Source: JACKAQ01 sp020634975 [NCBI: Calditrichia bacterium] (GTDB lineage: Bacteria > Calditrichota > Calditrichia > RBG-13-44-9). From it: DNA of 64,000 nt. The notes below the pieces were generated by a model, which had not been told where the DNA came from, did not search any database, and was given only the letters and a program-made list of their open reading frames with translations. Location of the stretch: the NCBI GenBank assembly GCA_020634975.1, contig JACKAQ010000001.1, positions 2,232,001-2,296,000 of the forward strand, given 5' to 3'. The first letter of the stretch is position 1. Each line of letters begins with the position of its first letter. Both the position numbers and the translations under genes were made by a program. This document shows positions 1 through 8,858 of the stretch, piece by piece.

Positions 1-240
1 CTGAATTGCTTTTCCGCCCAGATATGCCAGGCTGCTAACGCCCGCAACAATCAGGAAAATGGTAAGCACCCGCCCCGCCGGCGACAGTGGCCGAACCTCG
101 GCAAAACCGGTGGTCGTGATGGAAATAATCGTCATGTAAAATGCATCCAGCGGGTCCCAACCCTCCAGTAGCATGTAGCCCAACGTGCCGGTGAGAATAA
201 CCGCAAGCGCAGCGATAAATGTCCATTTGAGGTGTTTCAT
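1..240 (-). CDS. Two-TM potassium channel family protein (3' part missing)
   Basis: The reverse strand reads MKHLKWTFIAALAVILTG onward for 80 codons and leaves the window without a stop. A first hydrophobic segment (residues 6-24), a pore helix (about 31-42), the filter-like stretch TTTGFAEV (43-50) and a second hydrophobic segment (57-74) give the Ion_trans_2 pore layout. Many prokaryotic members continue into a cytoplasmic TrkA-N/RCK domain, which would lie outside the window. The filter reads G-F-A where most K+ channels have G-Y-G or G-F-G. The ATG at 238-240 is the only good start before the pore. The pore-family call is firm; ion selectivity is inferred. Confidence 0.75.
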   Translation of the reverse strand, partial: MKHLKWTFIAALAVILTGTLGYMLLEGWDPLDAFYMTIISITTTGFAEVRPLSPAGRVLTIFLIVAGVSSLAYLGGKAIQ

Positions 241-395
241 TTTTAATTCGTATCCGGTTCTGTGATTGGGCAAAAATACGCACTAAGCCAACTGAATACA
301 ATGATTAAGGATATGTTGCCCAATATCTTTTGTCGGTAGATTATCGGGAAATTTGATGCTACATTTCAAATTCCAAAAATGGAGATCAAAAACAG

Positions 396-1766
396 ATGAC
401 CCAACACCGGCAAACACCGGCCAGCAAATTTACGGTAACCATCGAATCGCTAAACGCCGATGGCGCAGGCGTTGCGCAGCACAAACAACACAAAGTGGTG
501 ATCGAAAAAACGCTGCCGGGAGAAGTGGTGGAAATGAGCTACCACCCGGAGCGACCGCGCAAAAGCCGCATCCGGCTGAAACGGATACTTACGCCGTCGC
601 CGGAGCGTGTTGCGGCGCCCTGCGAATATTTTGATCGCTGCTGCGGTTGCCATTTGCAACACATGGATTACGGTCAGCAACTTCAGTTTAAACAATCGGT
701 TATCGAAAATTTGGTTCGCGAAAACGATGTGCTTTCCGGTATCGCGGTGCATCCGGTAACGGGCATGCCGGAACCGTTTCACTATCGAAATAAGGCACAA
801 TTACCATTTTATGATTACAACGGCGAAGCCACATTCGGGCTGTTTCGCAGCGGCACGCACGAGCTGATTCCGGTGAATCATTGCCCGGTGGAGTCGCGCG
901 AGGCAAATATCGCGCTGGGCATCGTTCGCGATTGGGCGCGGCAATTCCGCATTCCCATTTACGATGAATCGACCCACAGCGGATTGCTGCGGCATGTGGC
1001 GGTTCGCAAAAGCGTTTTCACCAAAGAAACGATGGTGGTGCTGGTTACCACTTCCCGCGACATTCCGCATATCGCCGATTTGCTGCGCGCGCTAAAAACC
1101 GGTTTGTCCGGATTACGCAGCGTGCAAATTAACCTGAACACGGCGGATACGAACACTATTTTGGGCGATGAAAACATCCTCGCGTGGGGCGAAAATTACA
1201 TCACGGAGCGGTTGGGAAAATGGCGATTCCGGGTGTATCCGAACACGTTTTTTCAGGTGAACACGGTGCAAATGCTAAAAATGCTCGAACGGCTGAAAAC
1301 CGAACTGTTGCTTAACAGTGAGGATCGCGTGTTCGATTTGTATTGCGGCGTCGGCGCGATTGCGCTGAGCGTTGCGGAACAGGTCCGCGAGGTAATTGGC
1401 ATCGAATCAAACGTGGAAGCGATTGCCGCAGCGGAAGAAAACGCCCGCGATAACCGGCTGCCCAATCTGCAATTTATCTGCGGCGATGCCGCCGATGCAA
1501 TGGCCACGCAACTCGCCGCCGGACACGCGCCGGACGTAGTTATCGCCGATCCGCCGCGAAAAGGTTTGCCCGAATCGCTGATTGAACAAATTGCAACGGC
1601 GAATCCGCGTTCGGTGGCTTATTTTTCCTGCAATCCCAAAACGCTGGTTCGCGATTTGGCGATTTTCCGGCAAAACGGCTACGCCGCAACAGACATTTTT
1701 CCGTTTGATATGTTTCCGCAAACCTATCATGTGGAGTGCTTGACGGTTTTGCAGAAAAGCAAATAA
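396..1766 (+). CDS. rlmD: 23S rRNA (uracil-5-)-methyltransferase, RlmD/RumA type
   Basis: This 456-residue protein transfers a methyl group from SAM to C5 of a uridine in 23S rRNA. It has an N-terminal TRAM RNA-binding domain (about 10-65). The cysteine cluster CEYFDRCCGCHLQ (about 72-84) matches the [4Fe-4S] site of RumA. The SAM motif FDLYCGVGAIAL and the SCNPKTLVRDL stretch near the C-terminus carry the catalytic cysteine. Length fits the family (about 430-460). The ATG at 396 follows GGAGATC. It stands alone and converges on the TonB receptor downstream. The exact target uridine (1939-type or 747-type) cannot be told from sequence, so the subfamily symbol is less certain than the family. 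Confidence 0.9.
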   Translation: MTQHRQTPASKFTVTIESLNADGAGVAQHKQHKVVIEKTLPGEVVEMSYHPERPRKSRIRLKRILTPSPERVAAPCEYFDRCCGCHLQHMDYGQQLQFKQSVIENLVRENDVLSGIAVHPVTGMPEPFHYRNKAQLPFYDYNGEATFGLFRSGTHELIPVNHCPVESREANIALGIVRDWARQFRIPIYDESTHSGLLRHVAVRKSVFTKETMVVLVTTSRDIPHIADLLRALKTGLSGLRSVQINLNTADTNTILGDENILAWGENYITERLGKWRFRVYPNTFFQVNTVQMLKMLERLKTELLLNSEDRVFDLYCGVGAIALSVAEQVREVIGIESNVEAIAAAEENARDNRLPNLQFICGDAADAMATQLAAGHAPDVVIADPPRKGLPESLIEQIATANPRSVAYFSCNPKTLVRDLAIFRQNGYAATDIFPFDMFPQTYHVECLTVLQKSK

Positions 1767-1776
1767 TGTCCGAATC

Positions 1777-1806
1777 TTAACCGCAGAGGTCGCTGAGAGC
1801 GCAGAG
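1777..1806. repeat. Dispersed CCGCAGAG element, short copy
   Basis: Between two convergent genes the sequence TTAACCGCAGAG is followed by CGCAGAG again. The same TTAACCGCAGAG core recurs at 47611 and 58163, where it forms long inverted repeats. Here only one arm is clear. Confidence 0.6.
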
Positions 1807-1881
1807 ATTCCGGTGTTTTTTTTGAATAACTGCAAATTCCGCGTTCTTTGCGAACGCTTTGGAAAAAACGGTTATTTCCCA

Positions 1882-4176
1882 TCAAAATTCATATTCCAAA
1901 CCGAAAATCGGCAGCAGCGAAAACTGCTTGACTTCCAGAATTTCCCGTTTCGTCTGGCTCCAGGCGTATTCGTCGAGATTGGTGCGGTTGTAGGCATTCC
2001 AGATGCTCGTGTAGAGCACGATGGTCGCGTTGCGGAAATTGAAGCGGCGATCCGCCCGCAAAAACAGCGCGTGATACGCCGGCAGCGATGCCTCGTTCAC
2101 CGCGTCCGTTTTGCGGATTTCCGTGCCGGCAGCCAGCGATGCCGCAACGTCAATTTCTGTGTACGGTCGCGCACCGAGATATGTCCAGCGAACGCTCAAT
2201 TCCCATTTTTTATTCGGACGATACCCGCCGATCACGCTGAACAGCACGCGATTATCGTAATCGCGGTCGCGGGTGACGCCGTTGAAATCCTCGTAGCGGC
2301 TGCGAAAATACGATCCGCTGATCATCCCGTAAAAATTGACCGCCATCTTTTTCTGGATCAAAAATTCCACGCCGCGCGCGTACGCCGTGCCGTTGTTGGT
2401 CAGCAATCCCCAGTTGGATGCACCGAACCGGTCATCGGGGAGATACAGCGGTCCACGGGTGGCAGTGGCGGGGGTCGGTTCGGGAATGTCGCTGTAATCC
2501 TTGTCGAAAAATTCCAGCGAGAGGCGGGTATCCGGCGTCAGCAAATATTCCACACCGGCGATGATGTGCCGGGATTGCAAATCCCTCAGATTCCGGAACT
2601 GTTCATCTCGCGAAATCAGGTAATTTGAAACACCCTGATGAAAAATGCCCGCGCTGCCGTTGAGCGTCAATCGCGATGTAAATTGGTACGACAGCGAAAA
2701 TCGCGGTTCGATAACCGTTTGTTCGTTGAATCCGGAATAGCTGCCGCGAATCCCGAAAACCGTGGTCAATCGCGCCGCCGGTTTGAGCGTCAGGCTGGCA
2801 AATGCGCCCATTCGCGCACCGCTGACATCCACATTGTCGCGCGTTTCCACCGGAATAATAACGCCGGAAATGGTCGTATCCGGCACCAGCAGTTGTAAAC
2901 TGAAGTTGTCGAAATGGTAATCGTAATTGAATCCCAGCTCGATATTGGCAACGCTGCCCGGTTGGAAAAACGTTGAGTGGCGCAAATGCAGCGTGTTTTC
3001 CGAAAAATTATTTTCCACCAATCGAATATCCGAACGGCTGGCGTTGCTGTAAAAATCAAATGTTTTGTGAGTGAACGACGCCGACGTGTTCGACCAGGCT
3101 GATGTTCCGAGCAGCGAAAACCAGTTCGCGCCAATCGTATTTTGGCGATTGTTCACCTTAAAATACTCGTCGAATCCCTCATCGAGCGCGTCCTCTTTTT
3201 CCTGTTGAAACTGGCTGGCGCCGTAAATATTCAGAATTGTGATCTTGTTTTTCGGGTTGATATCCAGCACTATTTTTGTCTGCAAATCCTCAAATCGCGG
3301 TGCGCCGCCGGCGTTGATGGCATCGGCAACGAGATCGAGATAGCTGCGCCGCCCGGAAACCAGCCAACTGCCGCGTTTCGCCAACGGTCCCTCAAAAACG
3401 CCGCCGAAACCGGCGAAATTCATTTCCAACTGCCCGTCGAAAGTCTCGCGGTTGCCTTCGCGATAATCGATATTGACCACGGAGGACAGCCGGTCGCCGA
3501 ATTTGGCGGAAAACCCGCCGGTGTAAAAATCGACATTGTCGATGAGATCGGTGTTGATGATGCCGATCGGTCCGTTGGATGCGCCAGACGGCGAGGTAAA
3601 ATGGTTCACCTGAGGAATGGGAATGTTATCCACAAAAAAGCCGTTTTCCAGCGGACTGCCGCCGCGCACCATGATATCCTGGCTGGTTTCACCTCTGGAC
3701 GATACGCTCGGCAGCGCTGACAAAATCCGGCTGATATCGCCGCCACCGCCGGGCGAGCGGCGAATTTCTTCAGCGGAAAATGAATTGGCGCTGGGATTTG
3801 CCGCATCTTTCTGGAAAAAATCGCTTTCCACCGTTACCGCCTGTCCCTCGATTGCCGCTTCGGCGAGTTCGATATTCACAAATGTGATCCGCCCGCCGCG
3901 CACCACCACATCCGTCCGGGATATTTTTTGGTAACCGATGTAATCTGCGCTGATGGTGTGCACGCCAACCGGAACCCCTGCAATCTGAAAATTCCCGGCT
4001 GCATCCGTTGCCGCGCCGAGCGATAATCCTTCGAGAATGACGTTTACGCCGGCCAGCGGTTGGCGGGTTTCAACATCGGTAATTTTGCCGTGAATGTTGC
4101 CAACCGCATCCTGGGCGGCCAGGTATCCGGTAATCAACATCAATAAAAACAATGCTTTACTAATCAAGTTGATCAT
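1882..4176 (-). CDS. TonB-dependent outer membrane receptor with carboxypeptidase-like N-terminal domain
   Basis: The 764-residue product begins with a signal peptide (MINLISKALFLLMLITGYLA). A CarboxypepD_reg-like Ig fold (about 28-115; GKITDVETRQPLAGVNV) follows, then a plug domain (about 125-240; ISRILSALPSVSSRGETSQD, MVRGGSPLENGFFVDNIP) and a beta barrel ending in aromatic F (LEYEF). This is the SusC-like/FCB style of TonB receptor, smaller than true SusC. It should import a siderophore, vitamin or oligomer; the substrate is unknown and no SusD partner is adjacent. The AAAAGGA Shine-Dalgarno touches the annotated ATG, so a TTG three codons further in (4167) may be the true start. It diverges from the two-component/efflux operon. 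Confidence 0.85.
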   Translation of the reverse strand: MINLISKALFLLMLITGYLAAQDAVGNIHGKITDVETRQPLAGVNVILEGLSLGAATDAAGNFQIAGVPVGVHTISADYIGYQKISRTDVVVRGGRITFVNIELAEAAIEGQAVTVESDFFQKDAANPSANSFSAEEIRRSPGGGGDISRILSALPSVSSRGETSQDIMVRGGSPLENGFFVDNIPIPQVNHFTSPSGASNGPIGIINTDLIDNVDFYTGGFSAKFGDRLSSVVNIDYREGNRETFDGQLEMNFAGFGGVFEGPLAKRGSWLVSGRRSYLDLVADAINAGGAPRFEDLQTKIVLDINPKNKITILNIYGASQFQQEKEDALDEGFDEYFKVNNRQNTIGANWFSLLGTSAWSNTSASFTHKTFDFYSNASRSDIRLVENNFSENTLHLRHSTFFQPGSVANIELGFNYDYHFDNFSLQLLVPDTTISGVIIPVETRDNVDVSGARMGAFASLTLKPAARLTTVFGIRGSYSGFNEQTVIEPRFSLSYQFTSRLTLNGSAGIFHQGVSNYLISRDEQFRNLRDLQSRHIIAGVEYLLTPDTRLSLEFFDKDYSDIPEPTPATATRGPLYLPDDRFGASNWGLLTNNGTAYARGVEFLIQKKMAVNFYGMISGSYFRSRYEDFNGVTRDRDYDNRVLFSVIGGYRPNKKWELSVRWTYLGARPYTEIDVAASLAAGTEIRKTDAVNEASLPAYHALFLRADRRFNFRNATIVLYTSIWNAYNRTNLDEYAWSQTKREILEVKQFSLLPIFGLEYEF

Positions 4177-4481
4177 TCCTTTTCCGCTAAATTTGAATTC
4201 GAAGATTTATCCTTTTGCATATTAATTATGGAAGACCAGGAAGCCAGAAGTCAAGTATTCGGGAAATTTAACCGATTTTTTTGCAAAATAAAAGCAAGAT
4301 AGAATTAGCAGCAACGGGTTCACTACAGAAATATATAAACAAGATCAAAAAACATTAACCGGTCAATTGAAACTGTTTTTATTTGACAATTCTGTTTTGA
4401 TACACACCATTTTTTCATTATTTACCGTTCAATCGCTTATATGTTACAGGAACAAAAACAACAGGCTAACTTCGGAGAAAA
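4177..4481. other. AT-rich intergenic region between divergent genes
   Basis: These 305 bases separate the TonB receptor from the OmpR-type regulator and must hold promoters for both. A TTGACA occurs at 4383-4388, but no good -10 box lies 16-18 bases downstream, so no promoter is called. No coding signal, repeat or RNA structure was recognised. Confidence 0.5.
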
Positions 4482-5159
4482 ATGCGCGTTTTAATTGTCG
4501 AAGATGACCGGAATTTGGCGGCAAGTTTAGAGCAAACTTTCCAGAATGAAGGATTTCAAACCACCGTTGCCTTCGACGGTAGCAAAGGATGGGAATTGGC
4601 AGATGTGGAGCGGTTCGATTTGCTGATTTTAGATATCGGCTTGCCAAAAATGGATGGTTTGGCTGTGTTGCGAGAATTACGGGCGGAAAATATCGATACG
4701 CCGGTTATTCTGCTTACCGCCCGCGGACGGCTGGAAGACAAAATTACCGGACTGGATTTTGGCGCAGATGATTATCTGGCAAAGCCTTTTGCCACAGCGG
4801 AGCTGTTGGCGCGCGCGCGGGCACTGCTTCGCCGGAAATCCGCTTTCAAAAGCACCCAAATTAACATCGGCGATTTAACGGTGAACACCCATTCCCACGA
4901 AGTTTTTTGCCGGCAGCAGTTGGTAAATCTCACGCCAACGGAATATCGCATGCTGACATTTTTGCTGCACAACGCCAACCGTGTTGTGACCCGGCTGGCG
5001 ATAACGGAACATGTTTGGGACGACAATTTCGATTTGATGACCAACGTGGTGGATGTGCATATTCGCAACCTGCGCAAAAAACTCGACGAATGCGGCATGC
5101 CGAATTTGATTGCCACCGTTCGCGGTATCGGCTACACCATTAAAACCACGGGGTTGTGA
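4482..5159 (+). CDS. OmpR/PhoB-family response regulator
   Basis: This 225-residue protein has an N-terminal receiver (1-120) with acidic pocket E7/D8/D9, phosphoacceptor D51 (LILDIGLPKMDG), T79 and K101 (AKPF). A C-terminal winged-helix DNA-binding domain (about 125-222) carries LTPTEYRML, VWDDNF and the VRGIGYTI tail typical of OmpR/PhoB. Its ATG at 4482 has GGAGAAA just upstream. The stop overlaps the start of the sensor kinase gene (ATG at 5156), so the pair is translationally coupled. The following TolC, adaptor and RND genes are its likely target operon. The inducing signal is unknown. Confidence 0.93.
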   Translation: MRVLIVEDDRNLAASLEQTFQNEGFQTTVAFDGSKGWELADVERFDLLILDIGLPKMDGLAVLRELRAENIDTPVILLTARGRLEDKITGLDFGADDYLAKPFATAELLARARALLRRKSAFKSTQINIGDLTVNTHSHEVFCRQQLVNLTPTEYRMLTFLLHNANRVVTRLAITEHVWDDNFDLMTNVVDVHIRNLRKKLDECGMPNLIATVRGIGYTIKTTGL

Positions 5160-6559
5160 TGTTCACACAAGTCAAGGCCCGAATGACCATCTATTTTTCG
5201 ATTGTTGTGTTTGTGCTGATGGCGGGATTCAGCGGTTTTTTGTATTGGGGATTTCAGTGGTTGCTTTACCGGAATCTCGACCGCGAGCTGCTCGTTTTGG
5301 CAGACGCCATTGAAGACAGCTATGACCCTGTAAAAAATGAATTTACATTTCTAAAATCCGGCACGGAAAACCTGAAAACCGCCCGGGAAGGCTGGGTGCG
5401 GATTATTGCAGAAAACGGCGAAATCATTTTCCGGTCCGATGGATTTTTGCAGGATGTCATCGATTTTCCGATGGCGCTTGCCAAATCCATAAAACCGGAG
5501 GGGCAACTGTTTCGCAATTTCAACCGGGAAGACGGGCAGTGGTTTCACAGCATCATTTTGCCGGTTCGGAATGTCGGTGCAAACTATTCCGGTGGATGGG
5601 TTGAGGTTAGCCAACCGCTCAAACCGCTGCAAAATACGCTGGCGCAGTTTCGCAAACTGGTGCTCATTTCACTGCCGCTGGTGCTGCTGGTTGTTGGTTG
5701 GTTAAGTTATTACGTGGTCAATCGCTTTATTCGTCCGGTTGCGCTGATGGCGGATCAAACCGAGCAAATTACCTTTCACAATCTGAAAGCGCGGCTGCCG
5801 GTGGTCAATCCCGATGACGAGTTCGGGCGGCTGGCGCAGCGATTCAACAATTTGCTGGATCGGCTGGAACATTCGTTTCTGCAACAGCAGCAATTATTAA
5901 GCGATATTTCCCACGAGCTGAAAACGCCGGTAACAGTGCTGCGGCTCCGCTGGGAAAACCAGATCGCCGACGGGCATTTTAACGACGAAACTCGTGCGCA
6001 ACTGGCAGCGGATGTGGAAGAATTAACCCGGCTTTCGCAAATGGTGTCCGATCTCGGGTTGCTGTCCCAATCGCTGGAAAACGCACCGAAACAGAAGATG
6101 CCGCCGCTGGATCTGGCGGCGTTGCTGCAATCCATTTGCGGCGATATGCAGCTCCTCGCCGAAGAAAAAAATCAAGAATTTCGGTGGTCGCTGGGCGACG
6201 ATATTTGCGTTGCCGGAGAATCGCGATTGTTGCGGCGATTGTTCATCAATTTGTTGGATAACGCCATCAAATTTACGCCGGAGGGTGGAACCATCGATGT
6301 TTCCGGCAAAGTTGCCGGTCATTCGGCAATTATCGAAATAAGCGATAGCGGTATCGGGATGACGACCGGGGAAATCGAGCGGGTTTTTGACCGCTTCTAT
6401 CGCGGCGAAACCGCCCGGAGCGAACATGTAAAAGGCAGCGGTTTGGGGCTTACGTTGGCGAAATGGATTGCGTCCATCCACAACGGGCGGTTGGAATTGC
6501 ACAGCGAGCCGGGCAACGGCAGCCGCGCTACGGTTTTTCTGCCCATTCAACTTTCCTGA
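5156..6559 (+). CDS. Sensor histidine kinase with HAMP domain
   Basis: This 467-residue membrane kinase partners the regulator encoded immediately upstream with a 4-base overlap. It has TM1 (about 10-35), a periplasmic sensor region (about 36-163), TM2 (about 164-187), HAMP (about 188-245), a HisKA domain with SDISHELKTP (phospho-His253) and a HATPase_c domain with NLLDNAIKFT (N box), DSGIGM (G1) and GSGLGLTLAK (G2). The architecture resembles QseC/CpxA/CusS-type kinases that control envelope stress or efflux. The sensor region gives no recognisable ligand fold by eye, so the signal is unknown. Confidence 0.92.
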   Translation: MMFTQVKARMTIYFSIVVFVLMAGFSGFLYWGFQWLLYRNLDRELLVLADAIEDSYDPVKNEFTFLKSGTENLKTAREGWVRIIAENGEIIFRSDGFLQDVIDFPMALAKSIKPEGQLFRNFNREDGQWFHSIILPVRNVGANYSGGWVEVSQPLKPLQNTLAQFRKLVLISLPLVLLVVGWLSYYVVNRFIRPVALMADQTEQITFHNLKARLPVVNPDDEFGRLAQRFNNLLDRLEHSFLQQQQLLSDISHELKTPVTVLRLRWENQIADGHFNDETRAQLAADVEELTRLSQMVSDLGLLSQSLENAPKQKMPPLDLAALLQSICGDMQLLAEEKNQEFRWSLGDDICVAGESRLLRRLFINLLDNAIKFTPEGGTIDVSGKVAGHSAIIEISDSGIGMTTGEIERVFDRFYRGETARSEHVKGSGLGLTLAKWIASIHNGRLELHSEPGNGSRATVFLPIQLS

Positions 6560-6661
6560 TTTTTTCCCGCCAATCTTCATCATTTCTTCATTTTCGTTGG
6601 TTATTATTTGCATCACCGTTGGACCGGGTGTGAACCGTTGTTTTGTCGTAAGGGAGTGGTG

Positions 6662-7927
6662 ATGCAACCAAAAATTCTGCTATTTATCGCAATACTGGTG
6701 TCTGCGCTGGGTGCGCAAACATCTGCGCAAATGACGTTGGCAACCTGCCTGCAAATTGCCTTCGAAAATCATCCTGCCGTTCAATCCGGCGGATGGCAAA
6801 TAAAAGCGCTGGAAGCGGATTATCGCCGGGAGAAAGCGGGGTATTTTCCTGCACTTTCGCTGGATGGACAGCACCAGCAATTTTTTTATCGCGAATACAA
6901 TTTTCGCCAACAGGGATTGCTGCTGACCGGCGACTGGTCTGCTGGAAACTGGCTGAAAAACAGTGCGGCATCCGCAGCGCAATCCATCGAGGCTGGCAAA
7001 GCCAATCTTTCAGAAATCCGGCTTTCATTGGCGCAGCGAATTGCCGGTGTTTACTTTTCAATTTTGCAAACAGACCTGCAACAGCAATCGCTGGACAATC
7101 AGAAATCATTGCTGGCGCAACACTCCCGGATCGCCGAAGCGTTGTGGCAATCCGGTGCTCGCACGCGGCTGGATTTGCTCCAAACTCGTGCAGCGACAAT
7201 CGCGCTGGAACAGCAACAAAAGGAAAACCACTACCGGAGAGCGGAATTCCGGAATGAGTTGGCAGTGTTGCTCAATCGCGGCGCAAACGAACTGCCGGTT
7301 GTGGCAAATTTCCCGAACCATGTTTTGGCGGACACGATAACCGATGCCCAACAAATTTTTCTGATGTTGCAGAAACAGCATCCGGGCTTACAATCGCTCG
7401 ATTTTCAGATTCGGGCGGCGCAATTGCAGCGCCGGAAAATAAGTGCAGATTTGCTGCCGCATGTGCAAATGTGGGGCGGATACATCGCCGATGGCGATCC
7501 GACGGCTGAGGGAAATTACGGCACAGTCGGGTTAGGCGTTTCTGTTCCGCTGTATCATTGGGGGCAAAGCAAATTTGAAAAAGAAGCGGCTGCCGCATCC
7601 ATTCGCGATCTGGAATTTCAGCGTAGCCAGTTGCAAAACGAGCTAAAAATTATCGCCGAAAAACTGGCGAACGAGATATCGAAGCTCAATGAAATCATGG
7701 ACTTGCAGCGTGAGCAATTGGCTATCAGCCGGGAAGCGTTCGAACTGGCCGAAAGCCATTACGAAGCCGGTTTGGTTACCAATGTGGAATATCTGGATGC
7801 CCAGCAGCAATGGCAGGAAAACCGGCTGCAACTGCAAAATTCCCAACTGCAACTGCAACGACAGATGATCGAAATTTTCCTGCTCACCGGAAATTACCCA
7901 CACATTGCCCAATTACAGGGAGAGTGA
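6662..7927 (+). CDS. TolC-family outer membrane efflux channel
   Basis: The 421-residue product starts at the ATG at 6662, which has AAGGGAGTGG upstream and gives a clean signal peptide (MQPKILLFIAILVSALGAQT). The longer TTG start at 6608 would bury that signal. Two OEP repeats of long amphipathic helices follow, rich in Gln and Leu (for example LTLATCLQIAFENHPAVQ-like opening and SHYEAGLVTNVEYLDAQQQW near 365). The stop overlaps the start region of the adaptor gene. It should form the outer membrane exit duct of the RND pump encoded two genes downstream. Confidence 0.87.
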   Translation: MQPKILLFIAILVSALGAQTSAQMTLATCLQIAFENHPAVQSGGWQIKALEADYRREKAGYFPALSLDGQHQQFFYREYNFRQQGLLLTGDWSAGNWLKNSAASAAQSIEAGKANLSEIRLSLAQRIAGVYFSILQTDLQQQSLDNQKSLLAQHSRIAEALWQSGARTRLDLLQTRAATIALEQQQKENHYRRAEFRNELAVLLNRGANELPVVANFPNHVLADTITDAQQIFLMLQKQHPGLQSLDFQIRAAQLQRRKISADLLPHVQMWGGYIADGDPTAEGNYGTVGLGVSVPLYHWGQSKFEKEAAAASIRDLEFQRSQLQNELKIIAEKLANEISKLNEIMDLQREQLAISREAFELAESHYEAGLVTNVEYLDAQQQWQENRLQLQNSQLQLQRQMIEIFLLTGNYPHIAQLQGE

Positions 7928-7928
7928 A

Positions 7929-8858
7929 ATGCGTTTTCTAAAGAAAATAGTATGCTGTGTTTTGGCAGCGATGATGTTTTTTGCATGCCAGAAAAAGAGC
8001 GAAATAGCAGACGAAACGGCAGAATATCCGTTGCCCCGTTTGCGCACCGTTGCGGTGCAAACCGCAGAAATAGCGGATACGCTGCAACTTTACGGTCGCA
8101 TCGCTTTTCGGGATGAAACCCTGCTCGCCTCCCAATTTGAGGGGCGAATCAGCAATTTTTCGTTGCTTATCGGCGACCGGGTGAGCCGCGGGCAAGCCAT
8201 CGCCACAATTATTCCGCCGCAGCGTGAGGCGCTGATGCAGCTTTACGAACAATCCTCCGCCGATGCCCGCAACTTGCTGGACAGTGAAATCAAAACAACC
8301 ACATTACGCAGCCCGATAGACGGTGTGGTGATCGAAGTGTTGCGGCGCAACGGCGATGTGGTTCAGCGCGGCGAGCAAATGGTACACATCGGGAATGTGC
8401 AAATGCTGCAAATTCTGGCGGATGTTCCGGTGAAAATATTGCCGTATTTGTCAAAAAAACAATCGCTTGCGGTTGCTTTTCCGGGTGCGGATTTGCCGGC
8501 AATCGAGCTGCCGGTTGCCGCAATTTCGCCGAATGTCGATCCCGCCAAACAGGCGGCGTTGCTGCGGATAAACCTGCCCAATCCCGGTGGCAATTTTCGC
8601 CCGGGAATGCTGGTGAAAATCAGTTTGGTCGCCGAACGCCATTCCGATGCACTGATTGTTCCCCGGGACGCCGTTTTGGAAGAAGATGGGGTTTTCAGTG
8701 TGTTTGTGCTGGCGGAACATCATTTGGAAAAGCGCACTGTTGTTCCGGGAATTATGCAGCCGGAGCGCATCGAAATTACCGATGGCATCGCCGCCGGTGA
8801 AAAAGTTGCCATCGAAAAAGTATATTCGCTGGTGGATGGAACGGAGGTTCAGCCATAA
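7929..8858 (+). CDS. RND efflux periplasmic adaptor (membrane fusion lipoprotein)
   Basis: This 309-residue adaptor should link the RND pump to the TolC-like channel. The ATG at 7929 yields a lipoprotein signal with lipobox FFAC near residue 20 (MRFLKKIVCCVLAAMMFFAC). Downstream are a biotinyl-lipoyl-like hybrid motif (FEGRISNFSLLIGDRVSRGQ and LRSPIDGVVIEVLRRNGDVV), a short hairpin, a beta-barrel domain and a membrane-proximal domain. The alpha-hairpin is very short compared with AcrA, as in the CusB/CzcB-like or compact adaptors. Its stop TAA shares one base with the ATG of the pump gene. The substrate is not shown by sequence. Confidence 0.87.
   Translation: MRFLKKIVCCVLAAMMFFACQKKSEIADETAEYPLPRLRTVAVQTAEIADTLQLYGRIAFRDETLLASQFEGRISNFSLLIGDRVSRGQAIATIIPPQREALMQLYEQSSADARNLLDSEIKTTTLRSPIDGVVIEVLRRNGDVVQRGEQMVHIGNVQMLQILADVPVKILPYLSKKQSLAVAFPGADLPAIELPVAAISPNVDPAKQAALLRINLPNPGGNFRPGMLVKISLVAERHSDALIVPRDAVLEEDGVFSVFVLAEHHLEKRTVVPGIMQPERIEITDGIAAGEKVAIEKVYSLVDGTEVQP

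Noticed and set aside
4383-4411. Promoter at TTGACA upstream of the OmpR-type regulator
   Set aside because: No acceptable -10 hexamer at 16-18 base spacing.
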